The notes: generated from the sequence alone by a model not told the origin. A DNA stretch of 56,465 nucleotides from UBA583 sp964429995 (GCA_964429995.1 CAYSDY010000005.1:1-56465); one strand, 5' to 3'; shown: positions 25,071 to 34,190, counted from the stretch's first letter. Translations and numbers: made by a program.

Positions 25071-28000
25071 TTAAAGTATCATATCAAGTTTTTCAACTAT
25101 TGTTTTTCTGTTATATATTTCTGACTTACTTCCTAAAAATATTTTATATCTTTTCTGAACCTGATATGATGTTGTTACTATGTAAAATTTATCATATTTA
25201 AGTTTTAGGTTATGAAGTTTTAATAATAGTGATTTTTTCCTAAATTTAAACATTTTTCCTGTTTCAATTTCTATTGCAATCAGTCTTTTTGATTTATCAT
25301 AAAATATAATATCAGCATCTTTTACAACATTAACATCAACTTTGTATCCTTTATTTTGTATGTACTCTCTTAATTGTTCAACAAGAAACGTATGTTCAAT
25401 TGATTCAACATTATTAGTTTTAACAAAATATTCTTTATACCTTCTATCATTTAAGCCTACAAAATTACCAATTCCAAACCCTGTTGACATAAGATAATTC
25501 TTTTCTTCACATGTTAACATAAGACTTTCAAAAACATTTTTAGAAGTGTCAATCTTGATTTTACAGTCTTCTTTTCTACTTAATGGGTATTTTTTAGAAT
25601 AGAACTTTTCATTAGGGTTTGTTGTAATAATCCTGTGTTCATTTTCACTTGCAATTATGTTTAATGCTTCATGTCTGTTGTCAAGTATTAATATTCCTTG
25701 TCCAACATCAGCCATTTTAAGTATATTACATTCCTTTTCAGATAAATTAAACATTTTTGATAACATCTCAATTCCTGCACTTTTCTGTTTTAAAAGTACT
25801 GTATATGAGATATTTGTAATTATTGCTCTAGCATTGTATGAATTTATCAAATCTTCTAAATCCTGAGTTACAAGCAATATTCCAAGATTAAATTTTCTAC
25901 ATGTTTTAACTATTTCAAATATATAATTAGCATCAGAGCTGTTATTTATCAAAAGCCATGCCTCATCAATAAGAAGTATTTTTTTAACTGATGAATTTTT
26001 TTTCATTCTTGTATATATCTCTTCAAGTATTATAAACATCATAACAGGTTTAAGTTGCTTATGAATTTTGGATATATCAAAATTAATCCATGCCTCATCA
26101 CTTATATTTACAGAAGTTTGAGCATTTAAAAATGAAAAAACACCATATACATATATGTATAATCTGTTTATCAGCGATTCGTAACTATATTGCTCCATTT
26201 TTGATGCCTTTTTATAATTTTTTTCAAGTATTTTATACAAATCTTCAAGAATAGGCATTTTCTTTGATTCATAACTTTCATCAAATATTCCATACAAATC
26301 ATATACCTCTTTTAAGTTTTTATCAAGAACAGTTCTTTGTGCAAATGTAAGTTCACCAAGCATTATTGCAAATAATTCAAGTAATGACATTCTTTTCTGC
26401 ATATATGTCTGGCTTAACAAATCAAGCGGATTAATTATAGATTTTTTTTCTTTTGATATTTCAATATTTTTACCCTTAGCATACTCTGTTATTCCCATGT
26501 ATTCTCCTTGTGGATCTATTATTATGATATTTGTTCCCATCATAAAATTTCTTAAAAGAAATAGTTTTGAAAAATAGCTTTTTCCTCCCCCAGAAGTTGA
26601 AAGAATCAATCCATTTGCATTTGGCAATTTAAAAACATCTCTTATTATTGGAATCATGTTGCTATTAACTCCAAATAGGCTACCATATTCATCGTTTTCC
26701 ATAAACCTGCTTGTAAAAGGGAAAAATGCACTAAGAGCTCTTGAAGTAATATTTTTCTTATTATTTTTTACAGGGTTATGTCTTATAGGAGAATTGATTT
26801 TATAATTTTCAGCCTGTCTAAACTTTTCAACATCACAAAGCAACATTACAGAGTTTAAGCTTGTTATCACCTTTTCTGTAAGATAATCCATTTCACTTTT
26901 TTTATCTGAATGTATGCTAAATGAAAGTGTAATATTAAAAAGCCTCTCATCACCTTTTTGCAGGCTTTCTAATACATTTAATGTGTCATTATGCTGAATT
27001 TGTAAGGATGGATTAATTGAATTATTCAAAGTATATGCATAAAGGTCAGCCCTTTGTTTTATTATTTGCCTGTTAAGCATTATCATAACATCTTCAATTT
27101 TAAAGGGTTCTATGTGAAAAGACATATCAATATTTTCATTGTTTGCAATTATTGTTGATATGAATCCAGGCTCAACACTTCTGGGGTACCCTTTTACAAT
27201 CACTGTTCTGTAAAATCTATTATCAATCTTTATGTAATCAAGTCTGCCAGTTATCTTTAAAGGCCCAGTAAAATGAGTTATAGCCTGTTTGTTCTCAAAT
27301 CCAGATTTTTTATCAGAATCAAAATCATAATGCATATTTGTTTTATTTTCCCTATTATAGAATTTTCTGTAAAAATATATCAATTCATCATTTTTTAAAA
27401 GATATGGCTTAATCTGAAGGTTTTTAAGATTATCACTAAATATTAAGGATTCTACATCAATATTTCTAAATTCCTCAAGTATTACAAAAAATTCCTTATT
27501 TCTTAGATGATTTTTTTTTATATAATCATCAAGAAAAACCCTATAAGAACTGCAAAGTTGTGCATAGTCTGCAATGTTTTGATTAATTTTATGGTTTTGC
27601 CTTGTAAAATCTAAAACGAGTGAGTCAGTTAGAACAACTATTTGAATGCTATTGTTAAGCGAATTTAGAAGTTTTTCAAAGCATTTTAATGTATCCTTTT
27701 TAGATTCATCATTAAGAATATCAAAATCAATAGGCATAACTTTAAACACGCATATTCTTTTTTCTTTTTTTACTCCACTTGTTTTGTTTTGCAATATAGT
27801 AATTTTATAATCATCAATTCTGCTTATAGGTATAAGATCATTCATATCATCACTATCCTGCTCTATTACAATATTTCTAAGAAAAAAAAACATATACTTG
27901 CAAAACTGCATCATATCAAAAAATGCAAAACCTATCATCATTGTAACAAGCAATGGAACCAAAAACCAATATACAAATATAATATTAAGATTGCTTTTTA

Positions 28001-28112
28001 TTGCTAAAATCATAAAAGGCATAAAAATACATATTAAGACTATTTGCTTAAAAGTTAGATTGAAGAATATTTTTTCTTCATATTCAAGCTGTTTAGGAAT
28101 TTCATAAGCCAT
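25071..28112 (-). CDS. virB4: VirB4-family type IV secretion ATPase with PrgI-like N-terminus and nuclease-like C-terminus
   Basis: The 1013-residue protein starts with a PrgI/VirB3-like two-helix segment (MAYEIPKQLEYEEKIFFNLT ..., about 15-75). A VirB4 ATPase follows with Walker A STSGGGKSYFSK near 505, IIIIDPQGEYMGI, Walker B ILLIDEAWLLINN near 715 and LLVTQDLEDL. VirB4 powers pilus assembly and substrate transfer. Beyond the ATPase, residues about 900-1010 show HTFLVEQLREYIQNKGYKV, DADIIFYD and AIEIETGK, the spacing of a PD-(D/E)xK nuclease-like fold, which VirB4 normally lacks. The start overlaps the VirB6-like gene by 11 bases. Confidence 0.85.
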   Translation of the reverse strand: MAYEIPKQLEYEEKIFFNLTFKQIVLICIFMPFMILAIKSNLNIIFVYWFLVPLLVTMMIGFAFFDMMQFCKYMFFFLRNIVIEQDSDDMNDLIPISRIDDYKITILQNKTSGVKKEKRICVFKVMPIDFDILNDESKKDTLKCFEKLLNSLNNSIQIVVLTDSLVLDFTRQNHKINQNIADYAQLCSSYRVFLDDYIKKNHLRNKEFFVILEEFRNIDVESLIFSDNLKNLQIKPYLLKNDELIYFYRKFYNRENKTNMHYDFDSDKKSGFENKQAITHFTGPLKITGRLDYIKIDNRFYRTVIVKGYPRSVEPGFISTIIANNENIDMSFHIEPFKIEDVMIMLNRQIIKQRADLYAYTLNNSINPSLQIQHNDTLNVLESLQKGDERLFNITLSFSIHSDKKSEMDYLTEKVITSLNSVMLLCDVEKFRQAENYKINSPIRHNPVKNNKKNITSRALSAFFPFTSRFMENDEYGSLFGVNSNMIPIIRDVFKLPNANGLILSTSGGGKSYFSKLFLLRNFMMGTNIIIIDPQGEYMGITEYAKGKNIEISKEKKSIINPLDLLSQTYMQKRMSLLELFAIMLGELTFAQRTVLDKNLKEVYDLYGIFDESYESKKMPILEDLYKILEKNYKKASKMEQYSYESLINRLYIYVYGVFSFLNAQTSVNISDEAWINFDISKIHKQLKPVMMFIILEEIYTRMKKNSSVKKILLIDEAWLLINNSSDANYIFEIVKTCRKFNLGILLVTQDLEDLINSYNARAIITNISYTVLLKQKSAGIEMLSKMFNLSEKECNILKMADVGQGILILDNRHEALNIIASENEHRIITTNPNEKFYSKKYPLSRKEDCKIKIDTSKNVFESLMLTCEEKNYLMSTGFGIGNFVGLNDRRYKEYFVKTNNVESIEHTFLVEQLREYIQNKGYKVDVNVVKDADIIFYDKSKRLIAIEIETGKMFKFRKKSLLLKLHNLKLKYDKFYIVTTSYQVQKRYKIFLGSKSEIYNRKTIVEKLDMIL

Positions 28113-28887
28113 TTGCTGATACCTGCTGATATTTTAGTGCATAAAAAAAACCTGCTATGTAAAGAATACTTACAAGCATAAGTCCTGCTGAATAGAAAAA
28201 TGGTTTAAACAAAATTGCATCAGAACATAGTTTTTTTGTAATCATCATTATAAACGCTGAAGGGATTGACACAATATTAAAAAAAAGTATAATATTTAAA
28301 AAAAACATTCCAATCCTTCTTGTGTAAGTAATACATGTACAAAATATGACAAAAGGTAATAACACAATTCCTAATACAATTATTATAATTCTTATATAAA
28401 ACAACAAAAGTGAGAACATAAGTACAATCGTTAATATTCCAAAAGCAATAATATCAAAATCTAAAAGCATATTGCTATCAATAACAAAATTTCTGCCTGC
28501 ACTGTATGCAATTTGAGATATTATGTTATTTAGTAAAGAGTACAAGTAAAATGATGCGTGTAAGAATATCATTGCAATAAGATTTTTTTTCAAGTTTTCC
28601 TTAGCATTATACCTTTTTTCAATAGCATAAGAAGAATTAATAAATTCAAATCCATTAAAACAGAGAACTATAACAAAGAAAAAAGATATTAGTTTAACAT
28701 TAAACATCCACATATCCCTATATTCATCAAAATCAACATTGTAAGAATTTATGTATGTAAAAGCAGAAGAAAGAATATCGCTTGGAGACATAAAAAAAGA
28801 TTTAAGATCAATAATCTCAAACCCATATACATTTCCTATACCAATCAATATAAGTAAAGGCATTATGAATGCGATTTTCATCTTCAT
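28102..28887 (-). CDS. VirB6/TrbL-like polytopic membrane protein
   Basis: The protein has about 261 residues with a signal-like N-terminus and about five further membrane helices (LISFFFVIVLCFNGFEFI, IIAFGILTIVLMFSLLLFYIRIIIIVLGIVLLPFVIFCTCITYTRRIG, AGLMLVSILYIAGFFYALKY). Its size and place between a VirB2-like and a VirB4-like gene match the VirB6/TrbL channel component of type IV secretion systems. The family is too diverged to name from sequence alone. The start is placed at 28887 because its ATG overlaps the TGA of the upstream gene (ATGA); the frame also extends upstream to 28923. Confidence 0.6.
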   Translation of the reverse strand: MKMKIAFIMPLLILIGIGNVYGFEIIDLKSFFMSPSDILSSAFTYINSYNVDFDEYRDMWMFNVKLISFFFVIVLCFNGFEFINSSYAIEKRYNAKENLKKNLIAMIFLHASFYLYSLLNNIISQIAYSAGRNFVIDSNMLLDFDIIAFGILTIVLMFSLLLFYIRIIIIVLGIVLLPFVIFCTCITYTRRIGMFFLNIILFFNIVSIPSAFIMMITKKLCSDAILFKPFFYSAGLMLVSILYIAGFFYALKYQQVSANGL

Positions 28888-29246
28888 CCAAGTATAAAAT
28901 TCACAATATAAGGAGCACTCCATATAATTATTAGCCCTATTATTATGTAAACCATGGAATTTTTGGCATTATCTCTTTTTATATTATTATTTCCAGCAGT
29001 CATAAAGCTAAACCCTGCAAACAATATTGCGATCATTCCTATAATTGATCCTGCATACTTAAAAAGCATGTAAAGTTTTGCAACAGGCTTTAATATATTA
29101 TCAAAGTTTTCTCTATCTTTTGTTGATAAATCATCATCAATATCAAAACTTACCGAATCAGCATAAACTACATTTTCTGTAACCGATAAAAAATATAAGA
29201 AACAGAGCATAATTAGTATAAAAAAACAGTTTTTTTTTCTGTTCAT
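28884..29246 (-). CDS. VirB2/TrbC-like pilus subunit
   Basis: The 120-residue protein has a signal peptide (MNRKKNCFFILIMLCFLYFLS), a polar stretch, then two hydrophobic helices separated by a short basic turn: AGSIIGMIAILFAGFSFMTAG - NNNIKRDNAKN - SMVYIIIGLIIIWSAPYIVNFILG. That two-helix, small-residue-rich hairpin with a basic turn is the TrbC/VirB2 pattern. It heads the three-gene minus-strand operon and faces the S-layer gene across a 392-base intergenic region containing both promoters. Confidence 0.7.
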   Translation of the reverse strand: MNRKKNCFFILIMLCFLYFLSVTENVVYADSVSFDIDDDLSTKDRENFDNILKPVAKLYMLFKYAGSIIGMIAILFAGFSFMTAGNNNIKRDNAKNSMVYIIIGLIIIWSAPYIVNFILG

Positions 29247-29335
29247 AAAACATATTTATCATTTAAGTTTAAAAATCTTTCTATTTTTACAACTACAAAG
29301 TCATTAAAAACAAAACTAATTAAATAATGACAAAT

Positions 29336-29348
29336 CAAGGTTTCCTTG
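29336..29348. promoter_or_regulatory. small palindrome in the divergent T4SS/S-layer spacer
   Basis: CAAGG-TTT-CCTTG is a perfect 5-base inverted repeat about 70 bases upstream of the S-layer TATA box. It could be an operator for either direction. The rest of the 29247-29417 spacer shows no gene or RNA that I can recognise. Confidence 0.25.
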
Positions 29349-29417
29349 CGGTAAAACAGGCTTTTTGGATGAAAATAATAGGGGTTTATAAAGTTAATGT
29401 ATCATTTTTTCGCAACC

Positions 29418-29426
29418 TTTATAAAT
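29418..29426 (+). promoter_or_regulatory. TATA box of the S-layer gene
   Basis: TTTATAAAT, a strong archaeal TATA element. With normal spacing, transcription would begin around 29445-29450. That is about 190 bases before the start codon, unlike the leaderless genes elsewhere in the window. Confidence 0.6.
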
Positions 29427-29447
29427 AAAAAATGCCAATCTTATATT

Positions 29448-29638
29448 AGCCCTTGGAACAAGAATGAATATTTGGTTGTTTCATATTCGGGGGCTGGAAA
29501 AAAGTCAAATTGATTAATCAAAAAGTGGTAATAAATAATTATATACCATTGATTATATCAGATTACTGTAAGTTCCTAAGCTAGGCAAGGTCTTGTAAGT
29601 GAACCTTGTACCGAATAAAAAAAGGTGTAAAAACAAAA
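29448..29638 (+). other. long structured 5' leader of the S-layer mRNA
   Basis: The leader contains several complementary segments. AGCCC (29448-29452) pairs with GGGCT (29491-29495), ATTCGG (29485-29490) with CCGAAT (29611-29616), and CAAGGT (29586-29591) with ACCTTG (29603-29608). A ribosome binding site GGTG (29624-29627) lies 11 bases before the ATG. The fold suggests a stability or translation-control element for an abundant protein. No known riboswitch was recognised. Confidence 0.5.
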
Positions 29639-32134
29639 ATGAATAAATTAAGAAAAGCAACAAAAAGAATTGCTGCTATTGCAGCTTCAGCTGCTATGGT
29701 AAGTTCTGCTGTTTTTGGAGCAGGATTAAGCACATATCCTAACAATTTTGTTAAGAATGGCAAGTTTGTAGGTCAGGTTGTTGTAGGTTCAACAGCTGAT
29801 GCTATGGATAGTACTTCAGCTTCAAGCGTTATTGAGGATTTGAAGGCAGAGTTCTCTGGAAGTTCTGAAAAAGTAGTAATTACTTATAAAAAATCAGGCT
29901 CAGGTGGAGAAGAATTAAATGCTGTAAGAAGCAATAATGAGTTAAACTACGGTGAGAACTTAGGAGATGTTACAGAACAGTCAGGTTTTGATTCTCGTGA
30001 TATTGATGTTCTAGCAGATGGTAGATTCAGAAACGGTGTTTCAGATGAAGATTACGAACAGTTATTGTACGTAGCTTACGATAAGACAACTGGTTTTGGT
30101 AAATTCAACTACGCTTTAAGAGATAAAGTTGAAGATGTTAGAGACATTGTTGATGGTGTTTATTTTGAATACGATGATGTTTTTGCAATGTATGAGTTGT
30201 CACTTAAAACAGCAATAACAGGCACATTAACAACATCTGCAAATAAGGATGACTTTATTGGTCAAGAACTTATAATAATGGGTAACGAATTCACAGTTGG
30301 TGATATTGCATTTACTGGTAACAATCTTGATAAATTGGTATTACTTGGTGGAGCAAACAAGATATCATTAGGTGAAGGAGAAAGTACAAAAGTATCAATG
30401 GATGGCAAAGATTATGATATTGCTGTAATGTCAGTTTCTGATACAAAAGTATTGTTGACTATAAACGGACAGTCAAGATCAATTTCAGAATACGATACAG
30501 AGGAGGTTTCAGGTATTACAGTTGCTGTTACAGATTTAGTTTCATCTTCAAGAGATGCTGTAAAAGGTTATGCTGAGATAGTTGTTGGTGGAAACAAAGT
30601 TGAATTACTAGATGGTAACAAGCTTGTTAAAGTAAACAACGAAAAAATAAACGATATGTTTGAAGGTTATGAAATATGGTCTGACTTTACAGGTTCTGGA
30701 ATTGATACAATACAGATTACATACAAAGTAAAGGACGATACATTATTGCAGAAAGGAGAGCACCTTGAAGATGTTTTATTCCAGTCTTTCAGATTAGTTT
30801 ACGAAGGAACAAATGAACCAAAATACTCAACAGTTGAAGTAAGAGTTAATGATGAGGATGTTAAGGTTTCTGGAAAAACAATTAGAGGAGAATCATTCTC
30901 AAGAGATTTGATACACCTAGGAGCTAAAACAGCTGCTGACAGTATAGTTTACTTTAAAGGTAACAGAGCCGGAGACAGAACATTCTTTAGAAACTCTGAG
31001 GACTTTACAGCTGGTACAACAGGAACAGTAGGAGATTTAGCTGCAGCATTACTTGATGGAACAGCTCCAACATTCGACTTGACAAGTGCTAATACAAGAG
31101 GTTCAGGTTTCCTTTTATCAAAGGATAATGATGAACAGTACATGTTTGAAATTAGAACTCTTGATACAAGTGATGTTGATAAAGAGATTGATTTCCTTGA
31201 ATACCTAAGAGGTGGCGGAAAAGATGATATTAAAGAGTCACAGTGGGAAACTAAATTAGCTTGGGGAGTAACAGGTTTATTAGATGGTACAAGTGCACCT
31301 ACAAACAAAATATTAAATGTTACAAAACTTGGAAATCTTATAGGATTTGAGAATGATTTGTTACTAGACTTAACAAATGCTGAAACAATAGACATCAGTG
31401 CTACAACTCCAAAATTTGTATTCAAACTTGATAGTGCCGATACAAGAGGAGACAGTGCAACAGATGATCAGCAACAGGTAAGAGTTGAATTTGATCTTGA
31501 TACAACAGATGATGAATTTATGATTAAAGGAGTTAGTTCATTAGATAGTACAGGAACACTTGCAACTTTTGCTAATGCAGGTTTTGAAAACAATGAATAC
31601 AGAAATTCCGATAGAAAAACATACGTTGATGTTTTCGGAACAAAAGTTGAATTTGATAACAAGGATAAAGAATTCGTAAGAATTATGGTTCCTGAAGAAC
31701 AAGTTAGAGCAAATGTTAAATTAGTATTTGGTGCAGCTTCTGATTCATACACAGTAACAGTTGACGCTGATAAAGTTGACTCTAAAAAGAGTGAATTGAA
31801 AGCAGATGGTTACACAGTTGTAAAAGAAGAAAAACTAAGTGCTGAAGCAATAACATTTGATGTTAAATCAGCTGTTCTTGATACACAGGTTTCAGGTTCA
31901 TCAGACATGATTGTTGTTGGTGGTCCAGCAATAAACTCAGTAGCAAGAAGTTTATTAGGTATAAATACATACACAATAGACCAAGCTGGCGTTTCTGAAA
32001 ATGAAGGAGTTATAAGATACTTCTCAGATAAGAACTCTGTATTAGTATACGGTTATTCTGCTAAGGATACATCAGCAGCAGTAAAGAAATTAAATGCTGG
32101 TTCCTTATCAGGAGATAGAGTTAATGTTCAATAA
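29639..32134 (+). CDS. S-layer protein (Methanococcus/DPANN type)
   Basis: This is the main surface-coat protein, exported by Sec. The 831-residue protein has a basic start and signal peptide (IAAIAASAAMVSSAVFGAG), then the family hallmark STYPNNFVKNG-x-FVGQVVVGSTADAMDS near 28-55. The C-terminus carries the matching S-layer motif (SSDMIVVGGPAINSVARSLLG, ALVYGY-type VLVYGYSAKDTSAAVKKL). ATG 29639 is chosen over the upstream in-frame TTG 29606 because of the GGTG site 11 bases before it. The protein is acidic, as S-layers often are, and has only one N-x-S/T sequon (NVT). The upstream leader and downstream terminator indicate a single-gene, highly expressed unit. Confidence 0.92.
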   Translation: MNKLRKATKRIAAIAASAAMVSSAVFGAGLSTYPNNFVKNGKFVGQVVVGSTADAMDSTSASSVIEDLKAEFSGSSEKVVITYKKSGSGGEELNAVRSNNELNYGENLGDVTEQSGFDSRDIDVLADGRFRNGVSDEDYEQLLYVAYDKTTGFGKFNYALRDKVEDVRDIVDGVYFEYDDVFAMYELSLKTAITGTLTTSANKDDFIGQELIIMGNEFTVGDIAFTGNNLDKLVLLGGANKISLGEGESTKVSMDGKDYDIAVMSVSDTKVLLTINGQSRSISEYDTEEVSGITVAVTDLVSSSRDAVKGYAEIVVGGNKVELLDGNKLVKVNNEKINDMFEGYEIWSDFTGSGIDTIQITYKVKDDTLLQKGEHLEDVLFQSFRLVYEGTNEPKYSTVEVRVNDEDVKVSGKTIRGESFSRDLIHLGAKTAADSIVYFKGNRAGDRTFFRNSEDFTAGTTGTVGDLAAALLDGTAPTFDLTSANTRGSGFLLSKDNDEQYMFEIRTLDTSDVDKEIDFLEYLRGGGKDDIKESQWETKLAWGVTGLLDGTSAPTNKILNVTKLGNLIGFENDLLLDLTNAETIDISATTPKFVFKLDSADTRGDSATDDQQQVRVEFDLDTTDDEFMIKGVSSLDSTGTLATFANAGFENNEYRNSDRKTYVDVFGTKVEFDNKDKEFVRIMVPEEQVRANVKLVFGAASDSYTVTVDADKVDSKKSELKADGYTVVKEEKLSAEAITFDVKSAVLDTQVSGSSDMIVVGGPAINSVARSLLGINTYTIDQAGVSENEGVIRYFSDKNSVLVYGYSAKDTSAAVKKLNAGSLSGDRVNVQ

Positions 32135-32148
32135 ACATTAACTTTTTT
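32120..32148 (+). terminator. intrinsic-type terminator overlapping the S-layer stop codon
   Basis: GTTAATGTT (32120-32128) pairs perfectly with AACATTAAC (32134-32142) across a 5-base loop, followed immediately by six Ts (32143-32148). The TAA stop (32132-32134) lies at the loop and first stem base. Confidence 0.7.
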
Positions 32149-32295
32149 GTTTAATAATTTACCTAAAGTTCAATCGAAATAAAGGGTTTGAAATTAATTT
32201 TCAATTCCTTTGTGTTCTAAAGAACTTCTATATACTATTTTTTAAGATATTTGTTTATTAGCAAATTATTTAAATACGATTGATTCGTTAATTTT

Positions 32296-32709
32296 ATGGA
32301 TAAAAAACTGTATTACATAATGGTTCCTGTAATTTTGATTTTGTTAATATTAGAAATAATAATAGTAAAAAATACACTTTACCAATCAGCACAAAGAACA
32401 CAACTATCAGAAAATGATAAGGCAAAAATAAAACAGGTTCAGGGATGTAATGAAGATATATGCACTATTCCTTATCCAGAAATAGATATAAAAAAGAACT
32501 ATACAGGCAAAATATACATATATCCCGAAAATTTTAATTATGAAATAAGAGATGAATATGGGCAAAATGCTGTTAAATCTTTTGAAATAACACAAAAAGA
32601 TAATATACTATACATAATCCCAAAAGAAGACACAATACAGTTTAATAGGTATTTTTTTACAATAAGTCGTAATAACAAAGAAAAGGTAATATCAATAAAA
32701 GTTACATAG
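32296..32709 (+). CDS. membrane-anchored protein of the C-x(4)-C-x-P family
   Basis: The 137-residue protein has one N-terminal hydrophobic helix (about 7-25), a charged linker (SENDKAKIKQ) and a motif CNEDICTIPYPEIDIKKN, then a beta-rich domain. The same linker + C-x(4)-C-x-P + IKK pattern is found in the genes at 32775 and 34191, so the three are paralogues. A TATA-like TTATTTAAATA (about 32264-32274) lies about 25 bases upstream. The function is unknown; the anchor resembles those of archaeal pilins. Confidence 0.6.
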   Translation: MDKKLYYIMVPVILILLILEIIIVKNTLYQSAQRTQLSENDKAKIKQVQGCNEDICTIPYPEIDIKKNYTGKIYIYPENFNYEIRDEYGQNAVKSFEITQKDNILYIIPKEDTIQFNRYFFTISRNNKEKVISIKVT

Positions 32710-32774
32710 TTTTACTTGTTACTATTAAACATAATAAAAAACATTTTTAAATTCAAATTTTATATCATTTTATT

Positions 32775-33338
32775 ATGAACTATAAAACAAGTAAAAAGGG
32801 AGCTGTTGAGCTAAGTTTAAACCTTATAATAATGCTTATCATTGGTATGGTTGTCTTAGGTTTGGTTATAGGTTTTGTAAACAGTCTTGTAGGCAGAGGT
32901 GCTGAAACATTCAATAGCCAGATGGGAGATAACGAAAAATTAAAACTAGATGATGTTAGGTCATGTCCAGGTAATCTTTGCGTAAATCCTACACCAAGCA
33001 TAAACATAAAAAAAGGTGGTAATGAAAATGTTTTCATAAAAGTTAGAGTGTTTCAGGGATCTGATGCAATGTCTTGTAAGGCAGGAGAGCTTAACAGCTG
33101 TAATGATGAGAAAGTATCATACGAAGTTGTAGACAGTGTTGGTGATCCAATAGATAACGCCTTAACTTTGGTAGGTCCAGGTTTTCAGGCAAAAGTCGGT
33201 GATGAAGATGCACAAATGTATACATTAAAGGCAGATAAGAAGGAAGCACAGATAGGTACATATTATCTAAGCATTCATCTTTTTCCAAATGATGAAGAGC
33301 ATAAAGAAACAGTTACAATAACAGTTAATGTGAGCTAA
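32775..33338 (+). CDS. pilin-like protein (class III signal peptide), C-x(4)-C-x-P family
   Basis: The 187-residue protein begins TSKKGAVELSLNLIIMLIIGMVVLGLVIGFVNSLVG, a good archaeal class III signal peptide (cleavage expected after KKG, then a hydrophobic assembly helix), as in archaellins and type IV pilins. After GDNEKLKLDDV comes CPGNLCVNPTPSINIKKG, then a beta domain with two further cysteines (MSCKAGELNSCNDEK). It is followed after 1 base by a lipoprotein gene, pointing to a shared surface structure. Confidence 0.7.
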   Translation: MNYKTSKKGAVELSLNLIIMLIIGMVVLGLVIGFVNSLVGRGAETFNSQMGDNEKLKLDDVRSCPGNLCVNPTPSINIKKGGNENVFIKVRVFQGSDAMSCKAGELNSCNDEKVSYEVVDSVGDPIDNALTLVGPGFQAKVGDEDAQMYTLKADKKEAQIGTYYLSIHLFPNDEEHKETVTITVNVS

Positions 33339-33339
33339 A

Positions 33340-34131
33340 ATGAGTTTTAAAAAAATATTCATCTTTATTTTAATAATTTCTACAATATTTATATCTGCCT
33401 GTGGAAAAGAACCTGATTGTACGCAACAAGATACAACATATCAAAAGTACAGATATGATAAAGAACAGGGAAAATGCATATTATACAAACAGATAGAGCA
33501 AAATAAGTGTGGAAATGGTATAAAAGAAAAGGGAGAAACATACTGTAATTGTCCAGCAGATGTTCAAAAAACAGATGCAACTGTTGGATGTAATGGTAAT
33601 CTTGGCGACTATTTGTCAAAAACATGTGATGATTTTAAGAAAGAGTGCATCTTATCTGAAAATTCAAAAGTAATATCAGAACAAAAAACAGTAGAGTTTA
33701 AGCTTACCGATTTAATGTTTAGAGGAACAATATCATACAAAACGCCTCTTATCATAAATATTGAAACAGAAAATATGGTAAAAATGGATCTTACACTTAT
33801 AGATATAACAAATACTGATAATAAAAAGATTGAAAACATATACGTAAAAGAATTAAGAATTGAAGATCCATCATCAAAAGTATTAGGGAAAATGTCATTT
33901 AACACAAAATTAAAAAACATAGGTGAGAGCCTTCCATTAGCACAAACACAAATCTTTGACACTCAAAAATATGAAACAAAACAGACAATAAGATTGAAAT
34001 TGGATGTTAATTATGATGTGGTTTCATTTGATAAAGAAGGAAAAGAAACAAAAAGAGAACAAAAAATACAGACAATTACAACATCTCTTGCAGGTTTTAC
34101 AATAATTAACCCTAATTTTTACAAAAATTAG
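33340..34131 (+). CDS. lipoprotein with cysteine-rich N-terminal region
   Basis: The 263-residue protein has a lipobox-like signal peptide (FILIISTIFISAC, with the Cys near 21) and then a cysteine-rich segment of about 85 residues (CGKEPDCTQQD, KCILYKQ, CGNGIKEKGETYCNCP, GCNGN, CDDFKKEC). A beta-rich domain of about 150 residues follows without cysteines. It starts 1 base after the pilin-like gene and precedes a third paralogue of that family, so it probably belongs to the same structure. I do not recognise a named family. Confidence 0.6.
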   Translation: MSFKKIFIFILIISTIFISACGKEPDCTQQDTTYQKYRYDKEQGKCILYKQIEQNKCGNGIKEKGETYCNCPADVQKTDATVGCNGNLGDYLSKTCDDFKKECILSENSKVISEQKTVEFKLTDLMFRGTISYKTPLIINIETENMVKMDLTLIDITNTDNKKIENIYVKELRIEDPSSKVLGKMSFNTKLKNIGESLPLAQTQIFDTQKYETKQTIRLKLDVNYDVVSFDKEGKETKREQKIQTITTSLAGFTIINPNFYKN

Positions 34132-34190
34132 AATTCATCCCTTTTTTTAAACAGAAAATTTAATAAATAATTTTTTCAATAGACAATATT

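Noticed and set aside
25071..29246. Integrated conjugative plasmid as source of the VirB-like genes
   Set aside because: No relaxase, coupling protein, integrase, partition gene or attachment repeat is visible nearby, and the flanks are ordinary surface-protein genes. It cannot be excluded without neighbouring genomes.
30949..31425. Minus-strand open frame inside the S-layer gene, and similar antisense frames in lysS, aglB and ftsZ
   Set aside because: They lie wholly within well-recognised genes, lack promoters and show low-complexity translations with no domain, as expected for shadows of real coding frames.
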